Assembly (NCBI GenBank): GCA_012514545.1
Contig: JAAZAC010000065.1
Location: 1 to 5,143, forward strand
DNA from: Actinomycetales bacterium
GTDB taxonomy: Bacteria > Actinomycetota > Actinomycetes > Actinomycetales > Cellulomonadaceae
Direction: 5' to 3'
DNA: 5,143 nt
Below the pieces are notes generated by a model, which was given only the letters and a program-made list of their open reading frames with translations, did not search any database and had not been told where the DNA came from. Both the position numbers and the translations under genes were made by a program. Position 1 is the stretch's first letter. The number at the start of each line of letters is the position of its first letter. This document shows positions 1 through 5,139 of the stretch, one piece after another.

Positions 1-117
1 AGCAGGTCCCACGAGTTGAACCGCACGTAGCGGCCCAGGTAGATCCCGAACGAGACCAGCAGCAGCGTGAGCCCGGCCATGACCCACGAGTCGGGGGCGT
101 CGAAGGGCGCGGCGGCG
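1..117. repeat. 117-bp exact direct repeat, copy A (left edge)
   Basis: Bases 1-117 are identical to 609-725 at a constant offset of 608. Identity ends at 118/726 (a versus t). Copy A is attached to ABC-F sequence on its right, whereas copy B sits inside an intact DUF1361 gene, so copy A is the displaced one. The left limit is unknown because the window starts inside the repeat. Confidence 0.97.
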
Positions 118-401
118 ACACCGGTGCGCCGCTCGAGGTGCGCGGCGACGGTCTCGTCGGGCCGACGCTCGATCTCCTGCGCGAGGAACCCGATCTCGGC
201 GTCGGGCGGGGAGAGCGTGACGGTGCCCGTCTCGGGCGCGAGTTCGCCCGCGAGGACGCGCAGCAGCGTGGACTTGCCGGCGCCGTTCGGCCCCACGAGC
301 CCGACGACGTCCCCCGGCGCGACCACGAGGTCCACGCCGGCGAAGAGGAGGCGGTCGCCGTACGCGGCACTGACGCCCCTGGCCTGGAGGGTCGCGGTCA
401 C
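1..401 (-). CDS. ABC-F family ATPase N-terminus, fused in frame to a DUF1361 fragment; runs off the left edge
   Basis: Reading leftward from a GTG at 401-399, the first 95 codons encode the start of an ABC-F type ATP-binding protein. These are soluble tandem-ABC proteins that act on the ribosome as translation factors or antibiotic-protection factors. Visible are the N-terminal strand (TATLQARGVSAAYGDRLLF), Walker A GPNGAGKS at residues 37-44 and the Q-loop FLAQE at 72-76. The LSGGQ signature, Walker B and second ABC domain are absent. At codon 95/96 (base 117/118) the sequence becomes DUF1361 protein (from APFDAPDSWVMAG), identical to codons 149 onward of the neighbouring gene and in the same frame. 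As written, the product is therefore a chimera that could not be a working ABC-F protein. The GTG start fits the family and has CAGAAT 6 nt upstream. An in-frame ATG at 458-456 would add 19 untypical residues. The ABC-F identity of codons 1-95 is firm; the fusion is doubtful. Confidence 0.8.
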   Translation of the reverse strand, partial: MTATLQARGVSAAYGDRLLFAGVDLVVAPGDVVGLVGPNGAGKSTLLRVLAGELAPETGTVTLSPPDAEIGFLAQEIERRPDETVAAHLERRTGVAAAPFDAPDSWVMAGLTLLLVSFGIYLGRYVRFNSWDL

Positions 402-407
402 CCGGAG

Positions 408-413
408 ATTCTG
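408..413 (-). promoter_or_regulatory. possible -10 (CAGAAT) for a leaderless ABC-F transcript
   Basis: CAGAAT lies 6 nt before the GTG at 401. It keeps the A at position 2 and T at position 6 of an actinobacterial -10 but lacks the first T. The spacing matches the stronger TAnnCT hexamers in front of three other genes in the window, and no Shine-Dalgarno is visible. It lies in the 53-bp gap after the DUF1361 stop. Weak alone, supported by the shared spacing. Confidence 0.3.
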
Positions 414-454
414 CCGTGCCGGGGCGGGTGGGCCCCGAGTCCTTCTTGCGTGCC

Positions 455-1168
455 TCATTGCGTGACGAGGAGCACCACGGGCGCGACGACGACGAGGTAG
501 AGGAACGCGAACAGCGCCGTGTGCATCACGCAGAAGGCGACGATGGTGCGCGCCCGCCCCGGCTCGCGGACGTGGCGGACGAGCTTGCGCACGAACGACG
601 CCGGATGCAGCAGGTCCCACGAGTTGAACCGCACGTAGCGGCCCAGGTAGATCCCGAACGAGACCAGCAGCAGCGTGAGCCCGGCCATGACCCACGAGTC
701 GGGGGCGTCGAAGGGCGCGGCGGCGTTCGGGCGCACGACGGCGACGTACATGAGCTGGGCGAGCACCACGTTCGTGAGCGCGTTGAGCACGCCGGAGACC
801 GCGAGGGTGAGGACGAGGACGATGTCGTACCACAGCGGCACCGGGTCGTCCTCGCGGCGGTGGGAGAAGTTCAGCTCGGTGAGCAGGTAGGCGGCGTTGG
901 GGAGCAGGAGCAGCCAGACCAGGCCACCGACGCCGACCACGGCGAACACCGTGCCGCGGCTGGGCGCCACGGTGACGACGACGAGGAGCGTCACGAAGGT
1001 CGCCACGAGCACGACGACCGGGGCGACCGACAGGGCGAGGTTCAGCACCATCGGCCGGTACAGGCGGGTGCGGAACACCCAGGCCCGCGCGAGCACGAGC
1101 ACGAGCGCGTAGAGGTTGAGGAGCGCGAGCCCCAGCGGCACCAGGCCGATCGGCTCCAGCCCCAGCAC
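455..1168 (-). CDS. DUF1361 multi-pass membrane protein
   Basis: This is an integral membrane protein of 237 residues if it starts at the GTG at 1168-1166. Hydrophobic segments lie at about residues 9-30, 40-68, 73-97, 112-145, 157-177 and 206-236, suggesting six or so membrane passes. The landmarks of DUF1361 are present: PNAAYLLTELNFSH at 90-103, WYDI at 113-116 and GIYLGRYVRFNSWDLL at 172-187. The biochemical role of the family is not established. The chosen start lies 8 bp after the stop of the VOC gene, with a G-rich GGGCCGGG just upstream, so the two are probably co-transcribed. A second in-frame GTG at 1141 would give 228 residues and cannot be excluded. The open frame continues upstream to an ATG at 1489, but that part is the VOC gene read in another frame. 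Codons 149-186 are repeated at the left edge of the window. Confidence 0.85.
   Translation of the reverse strand: MLGLEPIGLVPLGLALLNLYALVLVLARAWVFRTRLYRPMVLNLALSVAPVVVLVATFVTLLVVVTVAPSRGTVFAVVGVGGLVWLLLLPNAAYLLTELNFSHRREDDPVPLWYDIVLVLTLAVSGVLNALTNVVLAQLMYVAVVRPNAAAPFDAPDSWVMAGLTLLLVSFGIYLGRYVRFNSWDLLHPASFVRKLVRHVREPGRARTIVAFCVMHTALFAFLYLVVVAPVVLLVTQ
609..725. repeat. 117-bp exact direct repeat, copy B (within the DUF1361 gene)
   Basis: This is the native copy, coding for DUF1361 residues 149-186, including the GIYLGRYVRFNSWDLL motif. It ends at base 725 inside a GCGGCGGCG run, which gives microhomology at the junction with ABC-F sequence in copy A. Confidence 0.97.
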
Positions 1169-1176
1169 GCCCGGCC

Positions 1177-1554
1177 CTAGGGGTCCAGCCGGCGGCGCAG
1201 CAGGCAGAACTCGTTGCCCTCCGGGTCCGCGAGCACGTGCCAGGACTCCTCGCCGGTCTGCCCGACGTCGGCCGGCCGGGCGCCCAGGGCGAGGAGCCGC
1301 TCGAGCTCGGCGTCCTGGTCGCGATCGGTCGGGTTGAGGTCGATGTGCAGGCGCAGCTTGCCGCGGCGCGGGTCGGTGCTCGGGTTGAAGAAGAGGGTGG
1401 GCTGCGGCCCGCCGAACCCTACGCCGGGCGGCCCGATCTCGACGGTGCCCTCGTCGCGGTCGATCACCTCGAAGCCGAGCACCTCGCACCAGAACTGCGC
1501 GAGCCGCTCCGGGTCCGCGCAGTCGATCACCAGCTGGCCGATCCGTGACGCCAT
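1177..1554 (-). CDS. VOC superfamily protein (glyoxalase-like domain)
   Basis: This is a 125-residue soluble protein with one vicinal-oxygen-chelate domain, the usual size for stand-alone glyoxalase/bleomycin-resistance-like proteins. The first beta-alpha-beta module starts at IGQLVIDCADPERLAQFWCEVLGF (residues 5-28). LRLHIDL at 67-73 supplies a candidate metal-ligand histidine, H70. SWHVLADPEGNEFCLL at 104-119 has the typical DPEGNEFC ending with a candidate metal ligand, E115. Members include glyoxalases, dioxygenases and drug-binding proteins, and the substrate cannot be told from sequence. The ATG at 1554 has no Shine-Dalgarno but has TAGTCT 6 nt upstream, suggesting leaderless translation. 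The DUF1361 gene follows 8 bp after its TAG stop, so the pair probably forms a small operon. Confidence 0.9.
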   Translation of the reverse strand: MASRIGQLVIDCADPERLAQFWCEVLGFEVIDRDEGTVEIGPPGVGFGGPQPTLFFNPSTDPRRGKLRLHIDLNPTDRDQDAELERLLALGARPADVGQTGEESWHVLADPEGNEFCLLRRRLDP

Positions 1555-1560
1555 GCGTCG

Positions 1561-1566
1561 AGACTA
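1561..1566 (-). promoter_or_regulatory. -10 hexamer TAGTCT, leaderless VOC promoter
   Basis: TAGTCT fits the actinobacterial TAnnnT -10 and lies 6 nt before the ATG at 1554, placing the expected transcript start at or next to the start codon. No Shine-Dalgarno is present. GTGCCC occurs 18 nt upstream of it, and the same hexamer stands 17 nt upstream of the DUF1801 -10. Confidence 0.55.
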
Positions 1567-1621
1567 CGGAGGCGGGCGGGCGCGGGGCACCCGAGATGCC
1601 CGCCGTCGGGCCGCCGGGCGT

Positions 1622-1636
1622 CGGCGCCAGGCGCCG
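1622..1636 (-). terminator. possible terminator hairpin after the DUF1801 gene
   Basis: CGGCGCC-A-GGCGCCG is a perfect inverted repeat starting 9 nt beyond the DUF1801 stop codon (1646-1648). As RNA it would form a short, very GC-rich stem with a tight loop. No U tract follows, which is common in high-GC actinobacteria but leaves the call weak. The rest of the 91-bp gap (1555-1645) holds the VOC promoter. Confidence 0.35.
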
Positions 1637-1645
1637 GCGTCGGGG

Positions 1646-2065
1646 TCAGAGGGGGACGCCGGGCAGGCGCACGGCCTGCTCCACCCAGTCGCGCAGGAGC
1701 GCCTCGTCGAGGGCCTCGTGCTCGCGCACGTCGAGGTAGCGGACGCCCTCGTGCCTCGACGCCTTGGGCGGGACCGGGTGGAGCTCGGTGCCGCGGAAGA
1801 ACTGCAGCTGCACGTACGCGGTGTAGCAGCGGAACGCGAGGAACCAGCCGTCGTCGTCGGGGGCGCCGTAGTAGGGCTGGTTCCAGCGCACCGCCTTGCG
1901 CACGCCCGGCACGCGGTCCGTGACGACGGCGTCGATGTGGCGGCCGACGCGGGCCTTCCAGCCCGGCATCGCGGCGATGTACGCCGCGACGGGGGCGTCG
2001 CCGTCGCCCTTGGGGATCTGCGGGTTGCCGCCGGCGAGCAGCCGGGGCCCGGTGTCCTCGCTCAT
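1646..2065 (-). CDS. DUF1801 (YdhG-like) domain protein
   Basis: This is a 139-residue soluble protein with one DUF1801 domain, near full family length. Recognisable stretches are NPQIPKGDGDAPVAAYIAAMPGW (residues 14-36), VPGVRKAVRWNQPYYG (52-67), GWFLAFRCYTAYVQLQFFRG (73-92) and the tail LRDWVEQAVRLPG (124-136). The fold is related to the YdhG/frataxin-like group, and the function of this branch is unknown; there is no recognisable catalytic motif. The ATG at 2065 has no Shine-Dalgarno but has TACCCT 6 nt upstream. Its first codons, ATGAGCGAGGA, are the same as those of the GNAT gene (both proteins begin MSED). It is separated from GNAT by 228 bp and from VOC by 91 bp, so it is probably transcribed alone. 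Confidence 0.88.
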   Translation of the reverse strand: MSEDTGPRLLAGGNPQIPKGDGDAPVAAYIAAMPGWKARVGRHIDAVVTDRVPGVRKAVRWNQPYYGAPDDDGWFLAFRCYTAYVQLQFFRGTELHPVPPKASRHEGVRYLDVREHEALDEALLRDWVEQAVRLPGVPL

Positions 2066-2071
2066 CGGTCG

Positions 2072-2077
2072 AGGGTA
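2072..2077 (-). promoter_or_regulatory. -10 hexamer TACCCT, leaderless DUF1801 promoter
   Basis: TACCCT matches TAnnnT and is followed by CGACCG and then the ATG at 2065, so transcription would start at about the A of the start codon. No Shine-Dalgarno is visible. GTGCCC is found 17 nt upstream, and the whole upstream block resembles that of the VOC gene. Confidence 0.55.
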
Positions 2078-2108
2078 CGGAGCGGCGCGCGCGGGGGCAC
2101 CCGGGGGC

Positions 2109-2312
2109 GAGGACGACGTCTTCGTCGCGCCGACGCCGGTCGCCGCGCTCGGGTGGCTGAACCGCGGCGTGGCGGCGGCGCGGACGGGTGGCGCGGCGGT
2201 CGCGACGACGGCGCTCGCGCTCGCGGCGCGGTGGACCCCGGTGACGCGGCTCCTCCTCGGGATGCGCGTGCGGCGCCGGGCGGGCGAGCCCGCTCAGAGC
2301 TCCCGCAGGTAG
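2109..2312 (+). pseudogene. coding-like 3' remnant of an unidentified plus-strand gene
   Basis: The gap between the GNAT stop and the DUF1801 start is 228 bp (2066-2293). On the plus strand, one frame from GAG at 2109 to TAG at 2310 gives 67 codons whose third position is G or C in nearly every case, with only GGT and GCT as exceptions. That is the local signature of real coding sequence. The peptide (EDDVFVAPTPVAALGWL..., later ALALAARWTPVTRLLLG) looks like a protein C-terminus with an alanine-rich helix and a basic end. There is no ATG, GTG or TTG at its beginning, and just upstream the third-position bias disappears (GGT CGA GGG TAC GGA). It overlaps the 3' end of GNAT by 19 bp, convergently. 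I do not recognise the family. Chance coding appearance in GC-rich DNA remains possible. Confidence 0.4.
2280..2293 (-). terminator. possible terminator hairpin directly after the GNAT stop
   Basis: GCGGGC-TC-GCCCGC on the minus strand begins at the base after the GNAT TGA (2296-2294). As RNA it gives a 5-bp all-GC stem closing a CUCG loop. There is no U tract. Its position suggests termination between GNAT and DUF1801, agreeing with the separate promoter for DUF1801. Confidence 0.35.
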
Positions 2313-2809
2313 AGGAGCATCCGGTAGTCCTGGCCGGGCTCGACGTTCGTGAAGCCGTGGCGCTCGTAGAAGCGGCGGGTGTCGGTGTCGATCTCGTCCA
2401 CGCCGATGTGCATCTCGCCGGCGCCGCGGGCGCGGACCTCCTCGACGGCGGCGGTGAGCAGGGCGGTGCCGAGGCCGTGGTCGCGCAGGCCGGGGCGGAC
2501 GTAGAGCTCCTCGAGCTGGGCGAGCGGGCCGTCGTGGTACGGCGTGGGGCGCAGGGTGAGCAGGGCGAAGCCGGTGGGGTCGTCGGCGGGGCCGGTGAGG
2601 AGCGCGAGGACGTCGTCGCGCGCGAGGAGGGCGGCGAACCGGCGCTCGAGGTCCGCGCGCGGCGGGACCGGGGTGTCGAACTCGGTGTTGAAGTCGTGCA
2701 GCAGACGCGCGAGGACGGCGGCGTGCTCCGGCGTCGCGCGCGTGACCGTGGGGTCGGGGGGCGTGGGGTCGGTGGGAGTGGGGTCGCCGTGGGCGGGGTC
2801 CTCGCTCAT
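2294..2809 (-). CDS. GNAT family N-acetyltransferase
   Basis: This is a 171-residue acetyltransferase expected to transfer an acetyl group from acetyl-CoA to an amine; the substrate is not predictable. Residues 1-22 form a low-complexity Asp/Pro/Thr leader (DPTPTDPTPPDPT type). The GNAT fold then starts at VTRATPEHAAVLARLL. Motif A is ELYVRPGLRDHGLGTALLTAAVEE at 101-124, with the pyrophosphate-binding R-D-H-G-L-G at 109-114. Motif B includes RRFYERHGFTN at 145-155. The length is normal for a single-domain member. The ATG at 2809 has TAGCCT 6 nt upstream and no Shine-Dalgarno. A start further inside would remove only the leader, and no better one is visible. HelR ends 35 bp upstream without an evident terminator, so read-through from the helR promoter is possible in addition to GNAT's own promoter. 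Confidence 0.9.
   Translation of the reverse strand: MSEDPAHGDPTPTDPTPPDPTVTRATPEHAAVLARLLHDFNTEFDTPVPPRADLERRFAALLARDDVLALLTGPADDPTGFALLTLRPTPYHDGPLAQLEELYVRPGLRDHGLGTALLTAAVEEVRARGAGEMHIGVDEIDTDTRRFYERHGFTNVEPGQDYRMLLYLREL
2750..2798 (+). other. G-run cluster with quadruplex potential in the 5' part of the GNAT gene
   Basis: The plus strand, which is the template strand of GNAT, carries seven runs of three or more G separated by loops of 1 to 7 nt (2750-2753, 2756-2761, 2765-2768, 2774-2776, 2780-2783, 2791-2793, 2795-2798). It is built from imperfect repeats of GTGGGGTCG and encodes the Asp/Pro/Thr leader on the other strand. It meets the usual G3+ quadruplex pattern. Confidence 0.5.
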
Positions 2810-2815
2810 GCCCGC

Positions 2816-2821
2816 AGGCTA
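2816..2821 (-). promoter_or_regulatory. -10 hexamer TAGCCT, leaderless GNAT promoter
   Basis: TAGCCT matches TAnnnT, followed by GCGGGC and the ATG at 2809. It lies within the 35-bp gap after the helR stop. The -35 region would fall inside the end of helR, where I see no good match. No Shine-Dalgarno is present. Confidence 0.5.
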
Positions 2822-2844
2822 GACGTCCCAGGTGTACGTGGCGC

Positions 2845-5064
2845 TCATGCCGGTACCGACCGCGCCCGGCGACCGGACTCATCGGGCCGCGTCGCGACGA
2901 CGAGCCGCTCGGTCGCCCGCGTCATCGTCACGTAGCGGTCGACGGCGCGGGCCCGCGCGTCGGCCGGGTCGTCGTCGGCCGGGTCGGCGGGCTCGACGAG
3001 CACGACCAGGTCGAACTCGAGCCCCTTGACCTCCTCGGGCGCGAGCGAGCGCACGCGCTCCGTGCCCGGGAACGTCGGGTCGCCGACGACGCACGCCGTC
3101 CCCTCCGGGTGCTTCGCCGCCCACGCCTCCACGACCCGCCGGACCTCGGACGCCGGTACGCGCGCGACGGGGATCCCGCTCGACCGCACGGAGGTGGGCA
3201 CGTTCGCGTCGGGCAGCACGGCGCGGATCACCGGCTCCGCCTCCGCCATCACCTCGACCGGTGTGCGGTAGTTCACCGTCAGCCCGCGGACCGCGACGTC
3301 CCGCACGCCGACCCGCGCGAGCCGCTCGGCCCACGACTCCGCGAAGGGGCGCCGCGCCTGCGCGCGGTCGCCGACCACCGTGAGGCTCCCCGACGGGCAC
3401 CGCCCGAGCAGCATCCGCCACTGCGCGTCCGTGAGCTCCTGCGCCTCGTCCACCACGACGTGCGCGAACGGCCCGGCGAGCGGGTCGCGGCGCGGAGCCG
3501 CCTCCGCGGGCGCCTCGTCGAGGGCGGCGCGCAGGTCCTCCGCGCGCAGCATCGACATGACGAGCATCTCCGAGTCGTCCGACGCGATGAGGTCGTCGGC
3601 GACGTCCGCTCGCTGCGCCCGCTCGGCCTCCGCCGCCCGCTCCGCACGGCGCCGCCGCAGCCACGCCTCGGGGTCGCCGAGCCGGCGGCGCGCGGCGTCG
3701 AGGAGGGGCAGGTCGGCGTCGGTCCACGCGTCCGGCGTCGGCCGCTGGAGCCGGGCGACCTCCTCCGGGGTGAGCCACGGCGCGCACAGGCGCAGGTACG
3801 CGGGCACGGTCCACAGGTCGCCCACGAGGTCCGTCGGCTCGAGCGCGGGCCACGCCCGCCCGAGCGCCGCGCGCAGGTCGCGGCCGCCCGCCACCGCCCG
3901 GCGCACGGCGTCGGGCGGCACGTCGCCGGCCTCGTCGGCCAGGGCGTCCACGACGACGTCGAGCAGCGCCTGCCACACCGCCTCCCGCGCCTCGTTGTGC
4001 GGCGTGCCGGGGTCGACGGCGGCGTACGCCTCCGCCCACTCGGCCGGCCCCAGCGTGACGTCGGCCCACGGGGTCCCCACGACCACGGGCTCGCGCGGCG
4101 GCCGCTCGTAGAACGCCACGGCGGGCTCGATCGCGTCCACCATCCGCGCCGACGCCTTGAGGCGCGCCACCTCCGGGTCGGGCTCCGGCCGCGCGTCGGC
4201 GCCCTCCGGCACCAGGTCGCGCAGCGTGCACACGCGCACCCCCTCCTCGCCGAGGCCGGGCAGCACGTCCGCGACGTAGTCGAGGTAGGGCCGGTGCGGC
4301 CCGACGACGAGCACCCCGCCCCGCCGGGCCCCGACGCGCGGGTCCGCGTACTGCAGGTACGCGACCCGGTGCAGCGCCACCACCGTCTTGCCGGTGCCCG
4401 GCCCGCCGTCGACGACGAGCGCGCCGTCGGCGGGTGCCCGCACGATCGCGTCCTGGTCGGCCTGGAGGGTCGCGAGCACGTCCCGCATCCGCCCCGTGCG
4501 CGGGCCCGCGAGGCTCGCGAGGAACGCCGAGTCGGCGTCGGGGGCGAGGGCGGCCGGGTCGGCGGCGTCGTCGGCGAGCACCTCGTCCCAGTAGTCGACG
4601 ACGTACCCGTCCGCCCAGCGGTAGCGGCGGCGGCTCGCCAGGCCGGCCGGGCGGGCGCGGGTCGCGGCGAAGAACGGCTCGGCGGTGGGCGAGCGCCAGT
4701 CGACGAGGAGGCGCCGCCCGTCCGCGTCGGTCAGCCCGACCCGGCCCACGTACACCGGCGGGCCGCCGTCGGCGGGCACCATCCGGCCGAGGCACGCGTC
4801 GAGCCCGAACCGCTCGAGCACGCGCAGCCGGGCGGTGAGGCGGTGCACCTCTTGGTCCCGGTCGAGGGCCGCCTGCCCCGCGCGGACGGCCGTGCGCCGC
4901 GCCTCGTCGAGGCGGGCGGCCAGGTCGGCGACGGCGTGCGCGACGGCGTCGGCGACGGCGGCGAAGTGCCGCTCGTCGTCGGCCACGAGCGCGGGGTCGG
5001 CCTTGCGGGCGAGGTTGGTCGGCAGGCGGAACACGCCGCCGACGGCGGAGGAGGGGTGGGGCAC
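2845..5064 (-). CDS. helR: HelR, RNA polymerase-recycling, rifamycin-protective HelD-type ATPase
   Basis: This is a 739-residue SF1 helicase-like ATPase of the HelD/HelR group. These cytoplasmic proteins bind RNA polymerase, insert an N-terminal coiled coil into the secondary channel and release stalled or drug-bound enzyme; HelR is known to displace rifamycins. Residues about 27-85 form the charged helical arm. The HelD-type stretch YVGRVGL...LLVDWRSPTAEPFF is at 105-132. The split ATPase follows: Q-motif LQADQ 200-204, Walker A GGPGTGKT 220-227, a large helical insertion (about 290-525), Walker B VVVDEAQE 536-543, LTVVGDRAQA 561-570, VNYRTP 597-602, VKGLEFDLVVLVE 679-691 and VTMTRATERLVV 712-723. 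The GTG start at 5064 has GGAAGG 7 nt upstream. An upstream RAE-like palindrome supports helR over a plain helD or uvrD. All ATPase motifs are intact. Confidence 0.9.
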   Translation of the reverse strand: MPHPSSAVGGVFRLPTNLARKADPALVADDERHFAAVADAVAHAVADLAARLDEARRTAVRAGQAALDRDQEVHRLTARLRVLERFGLDACLGRMVPADGGPPVYVGRVGLTDADGRRLLVDWRSPTAEPFFAATRARPAGLASRRRYRWADGYVVDYWDEVLADDAADPAALAPDADSAFLASLAGPRTGRMRDVLATLQADQDAIVRAPADGALVVDGGPGTGKTVVALHRVAYLQYADPRVGARRGGVLVVGPHRPYLDYVADVLPGLGEEGVRVCTLRDLVPEGADARPEPDPEVARLKASARMVDAIEPAVAFYERPPREPVVVGTPWADVTLGPAEWAEAYAAVDPGTPHNEAREAVWQALLDVVVDALADEAGDVPPDAVRRAVAGGRDLRAALGRAWPALEPTDLVGDLWTVPAYLRLCAPWLTPEEVARLQRPTPDAWTDADLPLLDAARRRLGDPEAWLRRRRAERAAEAERAQRADVADDLIASDDSEMLVMSMLRAEDLRAALDEAPAEAAPRRDPLAGPFAHVVVDEAQELTDAQWRMLLGRCPSGSLTVVGDRAQARRPFAESWAERLARVGVRDVAVRGLTVNYRTPVEVMAEAEPVIRAVLPDANVPTSVRSSGIPVARVPASEVRRVVEAWAAKHPEGTACVVGDPTFPGTERVRSLAPEEVKGLEFDLVVLVEPADPADDDPADARARAVDRYVTMTRATERLVVATRPDESGRRARSVPA

Positions 5065-5071
5065 GCGGTCG

Positions 5072-5077
5072 CCTTCC
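5072..5077 (-). promoter_or_regulatory. Shine-Dalgarno GGAAGG of helR
   Basis: GGAAGG is followed by 7 nt and then the GTG at 5064, which decides this start. It is the only strong ribosome binding site in the window; the other genes with visible promoters appear leaderless. Confidence 0.75.
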
Positions 5078-5104
5078 GAGGTGTCCGGGCAGGTCAGGCC
5101 GGTG

Positions 5105-5110
5105 ATTCTC
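5105..5110 (-). promoter_or_regulatory. possible -10 (GAGAAT) of the helR promoter
   Basis: GAGAAT keeps the A at position 2 and T at position 6 of the -10. It lies 19 nt downstream of TTGCGG, which is the -35-like part of the RAE palindrome (5135-5130). Transcription would begin near 5098, leaving a leader of about 34 nt that contains the Shine-Dalgarno. The spacing is longer than ideal, so the call is tentative. Confidence 0.4.
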
Positions 5111-5120
5111 CGCCGGGCAG

Positions 5121-5139
5121 GGGGCCTTGCCGCAAGGGA
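5121..5139 (-). promoter_or_regulatory. rifamycin-associated element (RAE)-like palindrome upstream of helR
   Basis: Read on the minus strand the site is TCCCTTGCGGCAAGGCCCC. Its centre CCTTGC-G-GCAAGG (5137-5125) is a perfect 6+1+6 inverted repeat. The CTTGCGGCAAG core and the GGCAAGGCCCC right half agree with the RAE consensus as I remember it; the outer left arm is imperfect. RAEs are known in front of rifamycin-inducible resistance genes of actinomycetes, including helR and rifamycin phosphotransferase genes. It stands 56 bp before the GTG and overlaps the expected -35. Confidence 0.8.

Noticed and set aside
402..458. Alternative ABC-F start at ATG 458-456, overlapping the DUF1361 stop as ATGA
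   Set aside because: It would add a 19-residue Arg/Pro-rich extension not typical of ABC-F proteins, and no Shine-Dalgarno precedes it. The GTG at 401 fits the family N-terminus and has a -10-like hexamer at the leaderless distance.
1..725. Insertion sequence or other mobile element as the cause of the direct repeat
   Set aside because: No transposase, terminal inverted repeats or short target duplications are present. The repeated DNA is ordinary DUF1361 coding sequence.
1169..1489. N-terminal extension of the DUF1361 frame up to an ATG at 1489
   Set aside because: The extra residues are the VOC gene read out of frame. The membrane protein homology begins after the VOC stop, so GTG at 1168 (or 1141) is used.
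2109..2140. GACGA-CGTCT-TCGTC inverted repeat as a terminator or operator
   Set aside because: The stem is only 5 bp, lies inside the coding-like remnant and is not placed next to any stop codon or promoter.
1214..2935. Long plus-strand open frame of 573 codons across the VOC, DUF1801 and GNAT genes
   Set aside because: It is antisense to three genes with clear domains and has no recognisable motif. Long open antisense frames are normal at this G+C content. Only the 2109-2312 stretch, in another frame, looked coding.
2879..4795. Minus-strand open frame of 638 codons inside helR
   Set aside because: It is an overlapping frame, rich in Arg, Gly and Ala, within a gene whose own frame carries all SF1 ATPase motifs.
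2845..5064. UvrD/Rep DNA repair helicase as the identity of the large ATPase
   Set aside because: The N-terminal helical arm, the DWRSPTAEPFF region before Walker A and the RAE-like site fit HelD/HelR. UvrD proteins begin almost directly with the ATPase motifs.
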